A model generated the notes under the pieces. It saw only the letters and a list, made by a program, of their open reading frames with translations. It did no database searches and was not told the DNA's origin. Of a DNA stretch of 64,000 nucleotides, positions 34,688-48,672 are shown one piece after another (positions within the stretch are counted from its first letter, which is position 1; each line of letters starts with the position of its first letter). Both the position numbers and the translations under genes were made by a program. Source of the stretch: Paracyclopina nana (taxonomy: Eukaryota; Arthropoda; Copepoda; Cyclopoida; Cyclopettidae); NCBI GenBank assembly GCA_019096065.1, contig JAGUCH010000003.1, forward strand, positions 7,130,001-7,194,000. The letters run 5' to 3'.

Positions 34688-34795
34688 ATGCTCTGTTCAT
34701 CTACAAACTCCTTAAGGAATCGGAAGGCGAAATTCCTTTGCGCAAAGGAATTTCGCGTTCCGATTCCTTAAGGAGTTTGTACATGAACAGAGCAT
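34688..34795. repeat. 108-bp loopless palindrome
   Basis: Arms 34688-34741 and 34742-34795 are 54 bp each, identical at 52 of 54 positions when folded, with no spacer (centre CCTTTGCGCAAAGG). The outer sequence, read inward from the right flank, TTTTATGCTCTGTTCATGTA, nearly matches the start of the repeat element at 63581. This suggests that both belong to one transposon family. Confidence 0.92.
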
Positions 34796-34940
34796 AAAAG
34801 CGCTTAGTATCATGTAACTTCCTCAATGGACATCATTTTTTTGTGGGTAGGGCGCAGCGCAAAGGCGCAATCAATTGACTTACTCGAATTGGCTCATGCT
34901 AAATTGATGGCACATTAGAGAAAGATGCACGTGACATTAG

Positions 34941-34992
34941 CGTATAATCTTCTGTATCTTTTATCGTAGCTTGTCTACGGTTCTAAAATAAG
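34941..34992 (+). repeat. Degenerate fragment of the type B foldback arm
   Basis: The order ATAATCTTC, TCTTT, ATCGTAGC, TG, CGGTT, TAAG follows the type B left arm at 28712 with many substitutions. No matching right arm is visible. Confidence 0.55.
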
Positions 34993-37900
34993 AAATGCAA
35001 CCGAACTATTTTTTCTTAATTCTCTTAACTTCGTTTTTTGAGAGGTGGTTTCTTTTTTGATAATTATGATTGCAATAATACCCAATTCGCTTCACATACC
35101 TCTAATTTAGCTTACCAGAGCCTCGTCCATACAGTAATATGCCACATCCATCCATTTCCAAAAACTCTGCTCCGAGGTAAATTGCACTAAAGCATCATTT
35201 TTTTTTATTTTCCTCAAGTTGCAATTTTTCAACCTTATAAGGCCGTTCTCATATTGCCAGAAATAGCTAAGCTAAGGTAAAAAAGCTAAGCAAACACTCA
35301 ACATTTAAATCAAAGCAGCTTCTTTTTGTGAATGTTGAGGGAAATTAGGCTACGAAAACCAGAATATGTAGTTGTTGGATTAATCTTAATAGCTATTTGG
35401 TATTTTTGATGAACACTAGAACATGGAGAGAGCATTCCTAATTATCATGGTTTCCGTGTAAAATCCAAGCTCTGATCATGCAATGGTTGAATTAGGTTTT
35501 CTAGCTCGCTGCAAAAAATGCTCAGAGGTCAATTACCATGATAACCCAATGTAGCATTATTGCAAGCTTCAGCTTCAATTTCCAGCTCTTTCACTGGAAA
35601 ATGCATTATTGCGAAAAGAGCGCAATTTGATAGCGAGTTTTGTTGTGTTTGATGAACTGCGAGAAAAGATCAATAGCTATTTGTGCGAGCAATAAAGGGA
35701 CAATAAAGGAGTTGATCAGCAAACTCTCTCCGTAGCCGCCGATGGCCGGTCAACCTTGTCACTGTGAGTGGTCTTGCCAAAAATAGATTCACTCTCACTA
35801 GGCTGGTAGACCGCGCGGGATTTTTTCGGGCTCCAAATCGCTGTTGGCAAGAATTACCGCAAAAGTGAACACTGCTGTGATAATTGGTACCTTTATGGAT
35901 CAGTAGTAGTAACATTAGCAAGGTCTCTGAAAACGGTGGTTTCACCATCATTTGTAGCTTTTCTTTCTTGTGGTGGAAGCTGTGCGATATGATTGATTGA
36001 TGAAATGGTTTCTATCAATAGTATAAAAAAGTTGATGTCTTTGTATTATATATAGTTGACCAGTTGACCCGTTTTCATGCTCCGTGTTATGGTTGAGGAC
36101 ACTGCCGAGAGGGCTATCATTAGAATGTCGAAGATTTAATGAACTAACTTCTGTAGAAGGTGGCAATGTTCTGTCTCTGTGGAATGCTACTGTAGCCGCA
36201 AGCTTTTCTAATATGCAACACGCAGAGTTAATAGCTCCGGTTTGTGCGGGGTCACAGCAAAAATAATAGCAAGTGTTTTCAACCTCATGGTCACCAAACT
36301 TAATTAGACTTTGCACTACAGCGAAATTCCTTCGCTCAAGTAGCCAAAACGGAGTAGTTGTGGGGGAAAAGGTAGTTTTGAAGTTGACATGGATTTCAAA
36401 GTCGTGATTAAAAAGTCGCAATCTCAGCATGGGCTCTCTTTTGAGGCCGCTCGAATTGTAGTAGGCAACCTTTGACCTGGCGGACTTTCAGCGTTGATGA
36501 AGTCACTCCGTGGGGGTCCTAAGGGATTTTCGCAGAAAGCGTTTTGCAAGGGCAATTATTGACCGACACGAACCAGCGGGGCATCATGCATTTTGATATC
36601 GGACATGTGGCTCTAACAAACAACAACAACATGAGTAGCTGTCTCGTGCGGCTTTTGACCGCTGCCAAATTTCTAATGAGCACGAGCATCGAAATACGTT
36701 ATGAGCCACATTTCATCACGAGCAACGCTGAATTTTGTTCACACAAAATGGTACAAAAATGGCTTTCTAAAATTGACAGCGTATACCTTACTCTTTCCTT
36801 GTTTGCCCTTAGGTCTAATGAAACTGCTCTCTGAACTTCTATCATTTCAAAAGCCCCAATAATTTTTTAGATTTCAAGAGTATCCGTTTTGAGCTGAATT
36901 TATCGAGCGCCAGATCAGACCACAAATCCTTCTGCAACAGCAGGTGTGCTGGCGCTAAATTGATGTTTGGATTTCTCCTGACCCTATGACCTTCTTGATA
37001 TTGTTTTGTAAGGTGGTCAATCTTATGAATGTGACTATAATGACAGTTTCTGCTTGCCCCCTGCCTTGGATTCTGGTTACTGAAGAAGAACACTTGCTGC
37101 AAGCTCAGAAAATTGGGAAATGAGAGGGCGGCTCGCAAAGTGAAACAACAATTTCTTCGCACTTATTCTTTGTTCTTGTAGATGCTTCGTTGCTACCGAG
37201 CCAATCATTATTAGCTGCCGCTCTTCACCCATAATTACAGGCCGAGTGAAATATTCCCTGGAGTGGTGGCAAAAAACTTATTTCACGGTCCGATTTGTTT
37301 GCAAGATAAGTTTTTTCTCCCTAAATACCACCCACGGACTTTTTGTGTTCTAAATCAAATTGTTTTTGAACTCTCTGAGCTCCTCTTTGGTGGATGTTAA
37401 ATTCAATTTTGCAACGTTGCGAGGACAAGATCAAAAGCCAGCTTTAGTTTCTTTGCTTGATGGGCTCGCCAGATGCTCCTCGCAGATTAGCTCACTAACT
37501 TTTGGCGGTTAAAAAGCGTTGCAAATCTTGTGATTATTATTAAGAAAAGGAGCTTTGTGTGAGGTACCTTTCTCACGCCAGTAGCTTCTTCTAACTGTTT
37601 CTTAAAGGCCTCAATCACCACTAGTTTGGGTGGAGTTCGTCAAAGACTGGCAGCAGGATTGACCAGAAAGCTGGTATCATCATATTTCTCGCTAACTATG
37701 CTTTTATTTTGAAGAAGCAGCAAGGTCTTCATACTTTTTCGCGGTCCCTATATTTCATCAAAAGCTACAGTGACTACCAGCCAACAATGAATTTATTTCT
37801 AGCAAAGTGTTGGTTGTTAAATTTTCAGAAAGATGTCTGCTTTCTGGTAGAGAAGGAGCCGTGGTACGTCAAATGGCTTGATTATTGGTCTTTCCCCAAA

Positions 37901-39177
37901 GTCGCAATTTTTCGTTCCTCAACACTACTTAGGCGGCATTTGTTTGTGAAAAATCAAGGTGTGGGGTATACTTTCGATGGCAGGCCATTAACATCAATTA
38001 CACTTTGCTCTCCGCTTCAAAATTGGCCAATAATGATCACACACTCTTTTAAGAAAAGAAAGATACCCTGAGTATGTAGGGTGGGAAAAATCGTTTAATG
38101 CTTTTGAACTCGATCAACAACTGCTAAAGCTGTCTGCTCAGCCGATAATTTAGAGTCTAATTTGTGGGCATTGCTCTGGGAGCCATTTACCCGACTCCAA
38201 GGCATCTAATCTTTATGGGAAAATGAATTTCCACCCACAAACTCGGAGCTAATGTTTTTGTTTATTTTTGTTTTATTAAGCTTACAAAAAAAAATAGGGG
38301 AAAAAATTCCTTTGAAAGTAGCAACGATGAGCACAATTGCCTTTAGAAAATTAGTAATCAAGACAGCAATATGATTGTTGAAGCCAAGATGATCTATACT
38401 AATAAGGTGAGCTCTTACGGCAGATGTACTGTTACTAATCGAGTGACTACGCTGCGCTGTGGTAAGCTTCAAGACGAAATTTTAAGGTAGATCTGTGGAT
38501 TTTCATTATAGTTTTTGCAGTGGAAATCATATTTAATGCCAAAATCTCTTTTAAAAAGCCAGTAATTGCGTTGGGCTAATTTTATTTTGGATTTGTCTGG
38601 TAGCGCTTGTGGGCATGTGAAAGGAGTACTCGCCGGCGCACAAGTTAAGCCAGATTTGCAGTTTGAATTTCCCGCATTTTTTTATGTTCTAGCGCAACTG
38701 CAGCGCCAACTAGGTGAGGACGAAAAAGCTTAATTTAGTTTCGTGATTAAATATGACTTAGTTCCGTCAGGATTGCTCGTTAGAGATAGCCCTGGTTGAA
38801 GCATGATAACATAAAAAAGACCATTTTTGAAATACCAGGAGGGCATTAACTTAAACTGTCACATTTTCATAGCATTTCAAAGCTGAGCAATCAAATACAA
38901 TTAAATTAACTACAGATGGTCGATCCTTTATTTTTGCATTTTTGGGTTACCGGCTGAGCTAACGTTACGTCATCAGCGCGTGAGCGTAGTTGACCAGTTT
39001 CACATTAGACCTACAAGAAGTGATTTTAATTATTGGTCTAAAAGAGCCAACTTTCTCTTATGATAAAGCCTCTTTTTCATTCGGGTAGCACTTTAAATTT
39101 GCGCTTCAACTTGCCTAATGTCCTGTTCATGTACGCTCCAATATGGCATTGGCATTTGAATTTCTGGTTGGGTTGAT
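34993..39177. other. Intergenic, no supported gene
   Basis: AT-rich DNA with scattered short open frames (longest about 160 codons at 35948-36430, minus) that match no known family. At 39117-39135 a sequence like the terminus of the 34688 palindrome (AATGTCCTGTTCATGTACG) occurs. Confidence 0.45.
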
Positions 39178-39570
39178 CTAACTAACTCGAAAAACTAAAG
39201 AGCGACGGACAACAATCACAAAACCTGCTTGGTACTTTGATTCACGCAACCTAACCATTAAAGGAGGTAAAATTCAAATAATTGTTTATTCGACTTTTTC
39301 TGTCTGAACTCTCATGTGCACACTTCGGCTGGATTTTTGTGTCAGTTTCCCAGATGCTTTTATTTATTATGTTTTTATCTTTCCGAATTTATCTTTTGTG
39401 TATTTTTCATGACCTTTAAATGTTTATGCATGCAATCTTAATTTTCCCAAATCCATACGCCTTAAATTCATAGAACTGTTTTAAAAAAGTACCAGACGTT
39501 GTATGAGTGATTTCAAAACATTTCTCAGTTTTTTGTTGTCCGCCGTTCTTTAGTTTTTCGAGTTAGTTAG
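39178..39570. mobile_element. 393-bp inverted-repeat element with 6-bp target duplication
   Basis: A 38-bp terminal inverted repeat (39178-39215 and 39533-39570, 36 of 38 matching) begins CTAACTAACTCGAAAAACTA. Both sides are flanked by GTTGAT (39172-39177 and 39571-39576), a probable target-site duplication. The interior has no ORF, so this is a non-autonomous element. Its family is not recognised. Confidence 0.85.
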
Positions 39571-41493
39571 GTTGATCCTAATCTTGATTTAGTTCTTAGA
39601 GCAATAGGCCACCGCGAGACGCAATAGTGAAAGGTTGCGCAGTTTTTTGTTGTATCTTTGCGCTACGCTTCAAGAATAAAAGGGGAAAACAGTAAGCTAT
39701 CGCGAGTGCTCCATTTTCAAAGAATTGCAGAAAGCTTTTCAGCCCTAGGAACTACAAACCGAATTGCTTCCATTTTTTTAATGTGGTTTTTTAGCAGCCA
39801 TGTAGGAGCTATTACTGGCTAATAAAAAGGTTTTTATTTTATTAATAAGTGAAGAGATAGGCTAATGAGAATTCATATTTCTCTCTTCTTGCGGTGAAAG
39901 TCTTCATTTTTAATAATGTGGCTCTTGGAACTTTGTGCTGCGGTGGAAGGGCAATAACTACCATCAGGAGCAAATGCATTCCATATTTCATTTAAACTGC
40001 TGCTTGAGCTATCAATCACCAGGTAAATCCAGATGTTGTCCTTCTTCTTTCACTTTTCACGATATTAAATTGCTCCTTTTGGAAAGTGCACACACCTTAT
40101 TCTACCAGTATATCCAGGAAAAAATCACTCTGATACTTTTTCAGCTGGCAATACATAGGGAATGGGGCGATATTAGTTGAAAGATGGCGGAAAGCAAAGG
40201 CGTTTTGACAATAAAAGTAGCAATAAAGTGCACCAAAGTCGACGATGGCTTATCAGCTTTTTTCCTCGAGCTCTTAGCTAAGGAAAAAATCGGGTCGTTT
40301 CCAACTTTCCTGAGAAATTCGCCATCCTCGTGGTACACATTCGTTACGGAAAGTTCAGAAATCTTCCCGGCTTCTTATCATTATTGTGGCTGGTGCACAC
40401 CACAAAGCCTCCCACTTTTCTTTGAATTATGGATTTTTTATGGGGAAATTTCCCGTTTTCAGATGAGAAACTTCCAGCTAGCTCAAAATATGTGCAGGTT
40501 GTGTATTATCATGAAGTGTTTTTATCTAGTCTCCCAATTCCACTTTTTTATTGAAGATGAGTTTCCCCTGCCAACTTGTAGTCTAGCGACCCGTACAGCC
40601 CACGTACGCACAATTTAGACCGCCAAGCAAGAAAGCTGCAGCCTCGAAAAGCCATTAGAGTCCACTTCCGTTTCTCTAGTCATTTCCTCTCCTCCAGATG
40701 TTGTTGCAATGATGATTTTCGAGGGGCTTGAAAAACCCCTCGTTTTTTATGGCGACAAAATTGATGAGATCCGTTTATTGGATGTGTTGTTCGCATGCTT
40801 TTGAGCTGTTACGCACGTGGAGATGACGGGAGAGAAGAAAACGATGAAGTGTTACTATTGCCCAAGCTGAAAAAACCTATCTTTTTGCTCCTTACTGAGC
40901 CTCAACATGCAGCAGTGATACTTTCATCAGGGTGTAGCACTATACGGGATTTTTGCTGAAAGATGGAAGGGAGTAGACTTATCTACCAACTAGTTTTAAG
41001 CTCACAATCATTCAGGTTCTTTTTTACCAGTTAACCAATTATTGATCTGGACCTGCTGAGCCCATACAGCGTCTGGATCAATCTTAATTGTCTTCCGGTG
41101 AATCAAGTTAATTGCTTAATTTATGTGGGAAAGCTCCATCTTACGCTATATGCGAGACTGGTGTGTTTTGCACTGTGACCCACGAGGCGCCGAGAAAGGG
41201 AGTTTCATAAATCAGTGGTTCTACTTCTACTTGGAAGAAAAATGACGTTGAGTAATAATAACAGTACTATGCTACTATGGCTGAGCCTTTTTGCATTAAA
41301 GAACCCAGATTCTTGCACAATATTAGATCTAACGATCCATCAGATATTTCTGCCTCACTGCTCTAATATATTCGCGAGCTCAAGAGTATTTTTTCCTTGG
41401 AGAGAGGTAAAAGATTGATTTACCCGACTACGACCCCTTTTGTTGACGAAATCTGCATATTTACTTAGCGAGTCAACTGATGCAAAAAGATTT
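39571..41493. other. Intergenic, no supported gene
   Basis: An open frame at 40184-40618 (144 codons) has no recognisable domain and no splice context. A short hairpin (GAGGGGCTTGAAAAACCCCTC) is seen near 40720-40741. Nothing else stands out. Confidence 0.4.
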
Positions 41494-41575
41494 TGGCAGA
41501 TGTGGGATTCGAACCCACGCCTCCGAAGAGACCGGTGCCTTAAACCGGCGCCTTAGACCGCTCGGCCAACCTACC
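41494..41575 (-). tRNA. tRNA-Leu(AAG): tRNA-Leu, anticodon AAG
   Basis: The 82-nt intronless cloverleaf has a 7-bp acceptor stem (GGTAGGT with ATCTGCC, including G-U pairs), discriminator A, D-arm GGCCGAGCGGTCTAAGGC, anticodon stem CCGGT/ACCGG with loop TTAAGGC (AAG at positions 34-36), a long variable arm TCTCTTCGGAGG... as in class II tRNAs, and T-arm GTGGGTTCGAATCCCAC. The internal A and B boxes needed by RNA polymerase III are intact. A TTTTT terminator lies about 5 bases beyond the 3' end. It reads CUU (and CUC after inosine modification). Confidence 0.97.
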
Positions 41576-44500
41576 AGATTAAAAACTGAAAAATTATAAT
41601 GCTTATTTTTTGGTGTAGACTAAGTAAGTTCAACATCGTAATAACCGTTTGTACGATATTTCTCGGGGGAGTTGAAATAGCTAAAGGAGAAGGAAATTGG
41701 TGGCGCAGTAATTTCGCGGATCGTTTGGTTTTGCTGAGCTTTCACCTTTTCTTTTGATTGGAATTAATAACAAAATGAGAGAAATGTCTATGTGAGGCCT
41801 TCCTCAGAGTTCGAGGTGGTATTTTTCTCTGTCAGCATGCTCCCCAACCCTTTCATTTTCCAGATTGAAGGAAAGAAAAGAAAAACCTATTTCTGTCATT
41901 CAGTAGAAATAATAGTCTGCATCGTCGTCGTGTTCCTTTCTTTTCCTCCCTGGTGCCATAAATTGACTGTAATCAGGACTCTAAAGGGAGGCTGCTACAG
42001 TTGAATCCACTTTGGGGGAAGCTTTCCAAAGTTTATCAAATGAGCTGAATTCATTCGAATTTTCATTGCATGCACTTGAAGGCTCATGAAGTATAACTTT
42101 TTCGAGCTATTACAAATACCATCGTCACAAGCCACCCCATCTTCCAAATGCATTTCTGCCCAGATTTCCCATTTGCCATAAATTGCTGCTGCTGTTGTGA
42201 TTTTATTTTTCCACGTCGAAAGGGATTTTAAAGTCGGCAATAATTCAACGCTTTGTGGTCCTCGTCGTCAAGTGGAAGTTGAAAATATTGCGCATTTGTC
42301 TTTTTTCTGCATTCCGAATGCTATTTCCTGCTTGCTTTTCTCTCTTGTTCCCGAGAAAAACAGGTACAACTACTACATTTATGCTCGGATGAAAATTGGC
42401 CTTGTTCACTCTCGTGTAAGAAATCCTTGTTCTGAGAAACGTCCTGGATAAATCATAATTCTTTGCGCTCCTTTTTAGCAGAAAGCATTGTTTTTCCACC
42501 GCCACGCATTTGTATACCATATACCACGACATTTCTGGCTCTGGTCCAATATTGGTTTTGTGCTGCCATCGTAGGCTTTTTGGCTAATGGCTGGTTGGTT
42601 GGAAAATTGTCACATCTCATTCCGATGGAATGGTGGAAGTTCCCATTTCCATGTCAAGAGACTGGAAATTAGTGTTCTTCTCTGAATGCGCTCTTCTCAA
42701 ATTGTCAGAGATGCGATAGAGGCGTCGTCGTCGCTGTCTCGGCAAAAAACGAGCTAAAGTTTGCCACATAATTATACAAAGAGCGAAGAAGCCAAACTTT
42801 TCACACATGCTATCTCCTTCTAATTGAAAAATTCTCCCTTGCTACGCTAAGTTTTCTGGGGAGCGCCTTAGCATCATCTACCACAGATAATGTATCTTAT
42901 GCGGCAACATCTCTTTCTCTCCAATATCTGCCAGTTAACCAGCTCATTTTCACGCAGTGTGTCTCCCAATTTACATAGCCCAAATAACTTAAATTACGAA
43001 TGGAGAAAGCACTGAGGAGATTTTTCTCTAGAAGAATGGGCTAAACCGATGCAAGCGTACTATAGGGTACCTTCTATAGAACTATTGAAACTGTTCGGCT
43101 CAGACATTGGTAGTCGTTGCAAAAAAAGCCTCTCATTCTTTGCTCTTTAGCTTGCCAGACATGTGCCTAACTAGACACTCTGTATTCTATAGTTTTCTTT
43201 TGGTGGGCCTCATTATCGGTTTCCGCCAACCAACCGCCACTACTACCACCAGATAGATAGCATATAGCACTTCTTCCTCGCGCGTAACCGATCTGTTCGC
43301 GAGGGCGAGAGGTGAGATGCGGAAAGTTCAGCTGCCAAAAGGATTGGTAAACCCAAACTTGACGCCTATCGTGCGATGTCGGGAGCATCACTATAGCATA
43401 CCATATGCAGTTATGTCCAATTTCCATCCCATGTGCGACCTCTTCTCCTCAATCTCCCCTCGCCCTTTCTCTTACTGTATCCTGACAAAAACAATGGGAT
43501 CATGGATGTGTTGACCTTTTCCTCTTCGAAGTGGTGCTTGCCAAACATGGCTGTTAGGGTGGGGAATCTTCAAAGCATCGGCAGCAGTGGTGGACATCCA
43601 ATTTGGGATGGTCGGGGGCTTGCCAAAAATCCACAAGAAAATTGCCATTTCTGACTGTGACGCGATGGATCAAACACACTTTGTGGAATTGATTTCCATA
43701 ATTTCGCGGAGGCCAACCAACGAACGAAATGTGGTTCCTATATCCTAGCTGAATATAGATTGGTCTGACATTCAAACGATAAGGGCTTCACTCCCTCCTA
43801 ACTATGTAAGCTACTTCGACTTCACGGACTCATGGCAAAGACAAAATTGGATTGAAGCTTTTCCAAGCAAAAGCTGCTCGCGGATTTCCACTTTTTTTGT
43901 ATCTGGCAATTTTAATGGTATGGTAGCTCTTTTTCGGGGTTTTCATTTCACCATAGGCTTTTTATGGCTGGTGGCCTCTTTTGTTCTATGCTTTTTTGTA
44001 GTTGCCGCCGACCGGCTGCAGCAGCAGCAGCAGCACTACACTGTTTCCCTACGTCATTAATGAAAGCGACCCAGGAGTGATGGGGACGTTGACATATTAA
44101 TGTAATATCTCCTCGGATGCTTTTCTAGCAACATAAAATGTTCCAGTGGCAATACCAGAAAGTTGGCTCGTTAAACGGGATTTGGCGCAGCAGAAGCATT
44201 GAAGATAATCTCTTAGTAGACGACCACGACCCCTTCGAGGATTCCGCCCTGCTTCTGCGCTCCGGTTTGATAACGCCTTTTTCTACAGCTAAATGCCTAC
44301 ACTGATCGAAATCTTATTGAACAATTCCGAAGATAGCAGACGGACGTACGCCATCAAAGAGACACATGTTACTCAATTAATGGCTTTCACTTTGGGCGCC
44401 CTGGTTGCTCTTGTGACGGCTTTCTAAAAAAAAGTCACATTTGGAACCTTTATCGCATAGTGTGAAAAAAATCAGGCCGACATCAGCTATTGGAGCCAGA

Positions 44501-47500
44501 CGTCTCTACCTTCCCAGCAGAAGTAGTGCTCATGATCCTGGAGAAGAAGTATTTTATGTTGCGCACCCTGGAAGCTAACTGAGGTTCGCTACGAGCAGAC
44601 TTTTATTGCAGTAAATTGACAGTAAGATCCTGCTGCTTTCTACCCAACCCTCTGGGCTATTTTCTGTACATCCCCACGTAATCACAGATCCTTTCTCTTT
44701 TTTGTTCTCAAAACTTCGCTAGTCCCCCTATAATCTACGTCTCGCGAAAGGGAAAAGATCCTGGGTAATTTTGAGCCTCCAATAGCTCCTCTGCTCTCCG
44801 CCTTGAAACTTTGCATCCATAATTTACCACCAAAGACCAATTTTTAATCTTTTTGCTTGCTCCTCGAGAGGTGTGATGGTGGTCGTTTTTTCGCGAGATA
44901 AAGTCACGACAGAGTGGAGGATTTTTTTTCGTGAAAGGTCCAGCAGCACTAATCTTTATGTTTGCGTGCACTTTAGAGGAAATGAGTTTTTGCTCATCAC
45001 CGCTTGAAGAGTTCTTGTTGTTGTTAGCGTGCAAGAAGACAACCTCATCCTCGACAACGAGGGACCATCGAGAGATGCATCATGGTTTTTAAAAGGGGGA
45101 AACAGTTTCAACGCCCTGCAGCCAACCAAATTGCTATCGATCAGCCAAACTTAGCGCGTCTTTGTGGCTCAAGGGGTTGAGACCTGTCGCAATTCGTCAC
45201 AATCATCGTGCGAAGTAGGTGTACGTGTGTGCGGTGTTCATTGCAAACAGCCCCCTGTTGGTGAGCTTTTTAGCAGTATTTGGCAAATTACACCATTCTT
45301 CTTCCCGCCTTTTCATGGCAGGTGTCAATCTTGGTCTGGTTCAAAATGAGATAGGCTACTTTCAGGTAAAACGACTCTAGCAGTACTACATGTTGTGCAA
45401 CTGTGACTTGTATTTGCAGGAAACAAATACACAACTTTTAGAGCCTTACAGTGGACTTTTCACGTTCACAATTCTCTGCAAAATTAGAAAAAGTGTAGTC
45501 ATTTCGCCCTCTGAGGAAGGTCTTTTTGAAAGATGACGTTGGCAATCTCTGCTTTGGTACACCATTTTAAAAAATGGCCTCCTTCACAAAAGAGGGTACA
45601 AGACATGTTCCCTGGGTGACATTTTCAAGTTTTATGGCTGTAAGAAGGGTTTATTGAACGTGGAAGCTGTAAACCATCACTAGTAGCCGTACGTACGTAC
45701 TCTGCTAGAGTTTTGCTGGCAGTGCAAAGCCGCAAATTTACTGCTCGACTAGCGCACATAAATTATACAAAGAAACCATATTCTGACACCGTATTTTATT
45801 AAGCTGAAAGAGCGCAAATCATGGAGAAGTACAGCTTGACAGTTTCTTATGCTCATACCAGTGGCAGAAGCTAATAAATACCATTTTGTGAAAGTATCCT
45901 GAGAATTCTCAGGAGATGAGCAGCAGCAGGCGGGAAAAAGTACTACCACTGCATTGTATTGTATGTGTCTATAGCAAAAAAGGACTACACTCAGGCCATC
46001 AATCGTCTCTAGGCAAGCTTGTGTGTCCCACATCTGCACTTGCTGACTGGTTTTCAGTCTTGTTTTTCACCCATTCTTCTCTGTACCTTACTCCTCTCAA
46101 TCCTGCTGCCACATGAAGTGTCTTGCCATCAACTTCAGGTTCAATCTACAGAGTCTCAAGGGACTTCAGCACTAAATTTGACAAGTACTGGAGGAGTTTA
46201 ATCTTGTCTTCAGGACGCGCGCGAACACTGAAGAAGCTGCAAGAGTGCAATCCCGATGATTAAATCTTCAGGCTTACCATATAAGAGGAGCCAACACTTT
46301 TGACGAGTGTAAATGTATTCCATATAGAATAACAATACAGCAGTATGTAAATATAATTGAATGCAGCCCTTGTATTGTACCTGGTGGCTGGCTGCTTCTC
46401 TATCGGATTTCGCCACGCAAGCTAAATTGGATACAAGTCGTGTTGCATTGAACTCTTGAAAGGGAGAATATACTAAAAGCTATCTGGCATTTTGGTGTCC
46501 CATGCACAATACACTGCATGCATTTCCCGTACTGCAGATTGCCCCGTTGGTTCATCCCGAATGTTTTTTGTCCTCTGCTTTTATTTTCTTTCTAATCCAC
46601 AATTCTATCAACTCATCAATCAATCTTTTCTTGACCAGATATTATTGTTGAGGGAGCCTGGTGCTGTCAAAAAAGGTGTACATCCCTCGGACGAGCAAAA
46701 AAGCAATCCCATGGCCCATTGCGAATCCTGCCATAGTTTCATTATGCTTTGCTATTATTTCTCCGAGCTGCTGAGTGCAATCTGCTGGGTCTTTCAAGTT
46801 TTTTCTTGAGTGAGAAAAAGTGAAAGCAATTTCCTGACCTAAAAGAAAAAAGGAAAAGTTTTCAAATAAAACTCAGCGCACAAAGTTGTGGATGAAGCAA
46901 ATTAAATTTCCAGTCAGCCAGGAGCTGCCCAAGCTGCAGCTGTTTGGCATATTATTCCTGAATATAGACTACTGAGCTACTATATGTCAGATTTGTCAAT
47001 GAAGCCCGTCAAAAGTTGGCAGAGAATTTCTTTTATGCAGCAGCTTTGAAGGTGCCCAGGCCTTGCCAGATGCCGCGCGGGAGAATTATCATTTTCCAGA
47101 TACTATGTGGGGTTATAGAGTAGAGGGATATGTGAATTTATTAATAAACCTCTATGCTAAATAGTAGAGTTGGAAATGACGTGGCCTATCCATAAAATAC
47201 AGAAGTCTCCGCACGGGAACAACCTTGACTCGACTAGGCAAACAAAGCTGCTGCGGCAGTTGACTAATTTAGATGAAAAAGCTCGGTTGGTTTTCAACCT
47301 CCAAGCTACTTAGCTTAGGCCAAGGGAACATGGCGTATGCAATCTTGGCACAAGTCAAAGGAAGACTTCTTCCAACATTTGTTTGATTTCCTCGTATTTT
47401 TATGAGTTATTCATGGCCAAGCAGCAATGTTTGCCGAAGGGAGAGCTGATTGAAAACCTAGCCCAACCAACCAAGAAAAAAGCTCTCTAAATGCGTAAAA

Positions 47501-48672
47501 GTTTACCCTATTATTGAATAAAGTCCTTGCATGGCTTTAAAAAGCTGTATGTGACATCATCACATCTTGTGCATGAAACGCGCCGTTGAAGCCTTGCTCT
47601 GGCCAGACTTCAACCCGTTCAGTTTCAGATATGCTGCTTTATGGTAATGAATTCATCTCTACCGTTTGGCGAAAAAACCGCTTTGCACTCGGTGCGCACA
47701 TGCCATAGTACTATGCGTGCTTAGAGACTGGTAATGTGAAGCAGGAAAAGTGCCAAAATGAGGAATGTCTGTGGTTCAGAAGCTTTTATTCGTCTGTGTG
47801 CACCAACGGCAGCTCGCGCGGGCCGCTTTACTTTACATCTTATACCACTACAGCTAGTGGTAGACGGAGAGCCAGAACCGAGAAAGCGTCCGGAAACTTT
47901 TCCCTCTCAACCGATTCAGTATGGGCGCCTTTTCAGACATTCAGTTGGCAACTGAGACCGGAGCTGACAGCAGCTAGCTTCTTCTTCTTCTTTTTTAAGA
48001 TATTCGCGCGCTACCTCTGACAAAGTTTGAATGTAAGCAATTCGAGTTAAGTGTACGACTTCCCCTGCGAAGAGCATATGGTGGACCAAAAAGTTAAAGG
48101 TAAGGAGGTGTGCAATGCTGCGGGTCTGCAAAGGGGACTCCCTTTTACAACTTTTTCCTCCGAGGGCTGCTGCTGAATTGAAAAAGAAAACTTTTTTCTT
48201 TCTTTCCACCGGCTTCGATTTAGTAGTAATTGGCACCCTGATTTAGGCTTTCTTTGCGATCTCAGTGCGACTCAAGCGAGACTTGGGAATTCGTTGAAAT
48301 GTGCACTTTAAATGGCATTTCTTGCATTCTTAGCTCTCAAAGGCAGCACCAGCCTCAGCAGCGGTTGGTGTGGGACTGCTATTGCATTCAGGCCTTTTGT
48401 TTGCTTTAAAGGGCCCTAACTTTTCTGCACATGCAGGTGAATTTTTTGTCAGCAAGAATCTAGGAGATTTGCAGAGAGGGAAAAAGTTGGGAGGGAAAGT
48501 TTCACATTGAATAATTAACTTATTACGTTGCAGAAAGATTATCAGTTTAATGGTCTTTTGCAGCCTTGCCTTGGTGACACTCGCGATCTTTGCATATTCT
48601 GAGTAATGACAGCCCCAACTGTTGTTGTTGTACAACTATTGGTAATAATATCCAGAGCCTGACATCATCATT
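41576..48672. other. Intergenic region upstream of the TMTC gene
   Basis: No gene is supported. Simple runs occur, including GCA repeats near 44020-44036, GTAC repeats near 45687-45700 and a CTT run near 47980-47996. The TMTC promoter and any 5' UTR exon must lie near the right end, but I cannot place them. Confidence 0.45.

Noticed and set aside
40184..40618. 144-codon open frame starting with a good-looking ATG
   Set aside because: No family resemblance, no poly(A) signal and no splice context; treated as chance.
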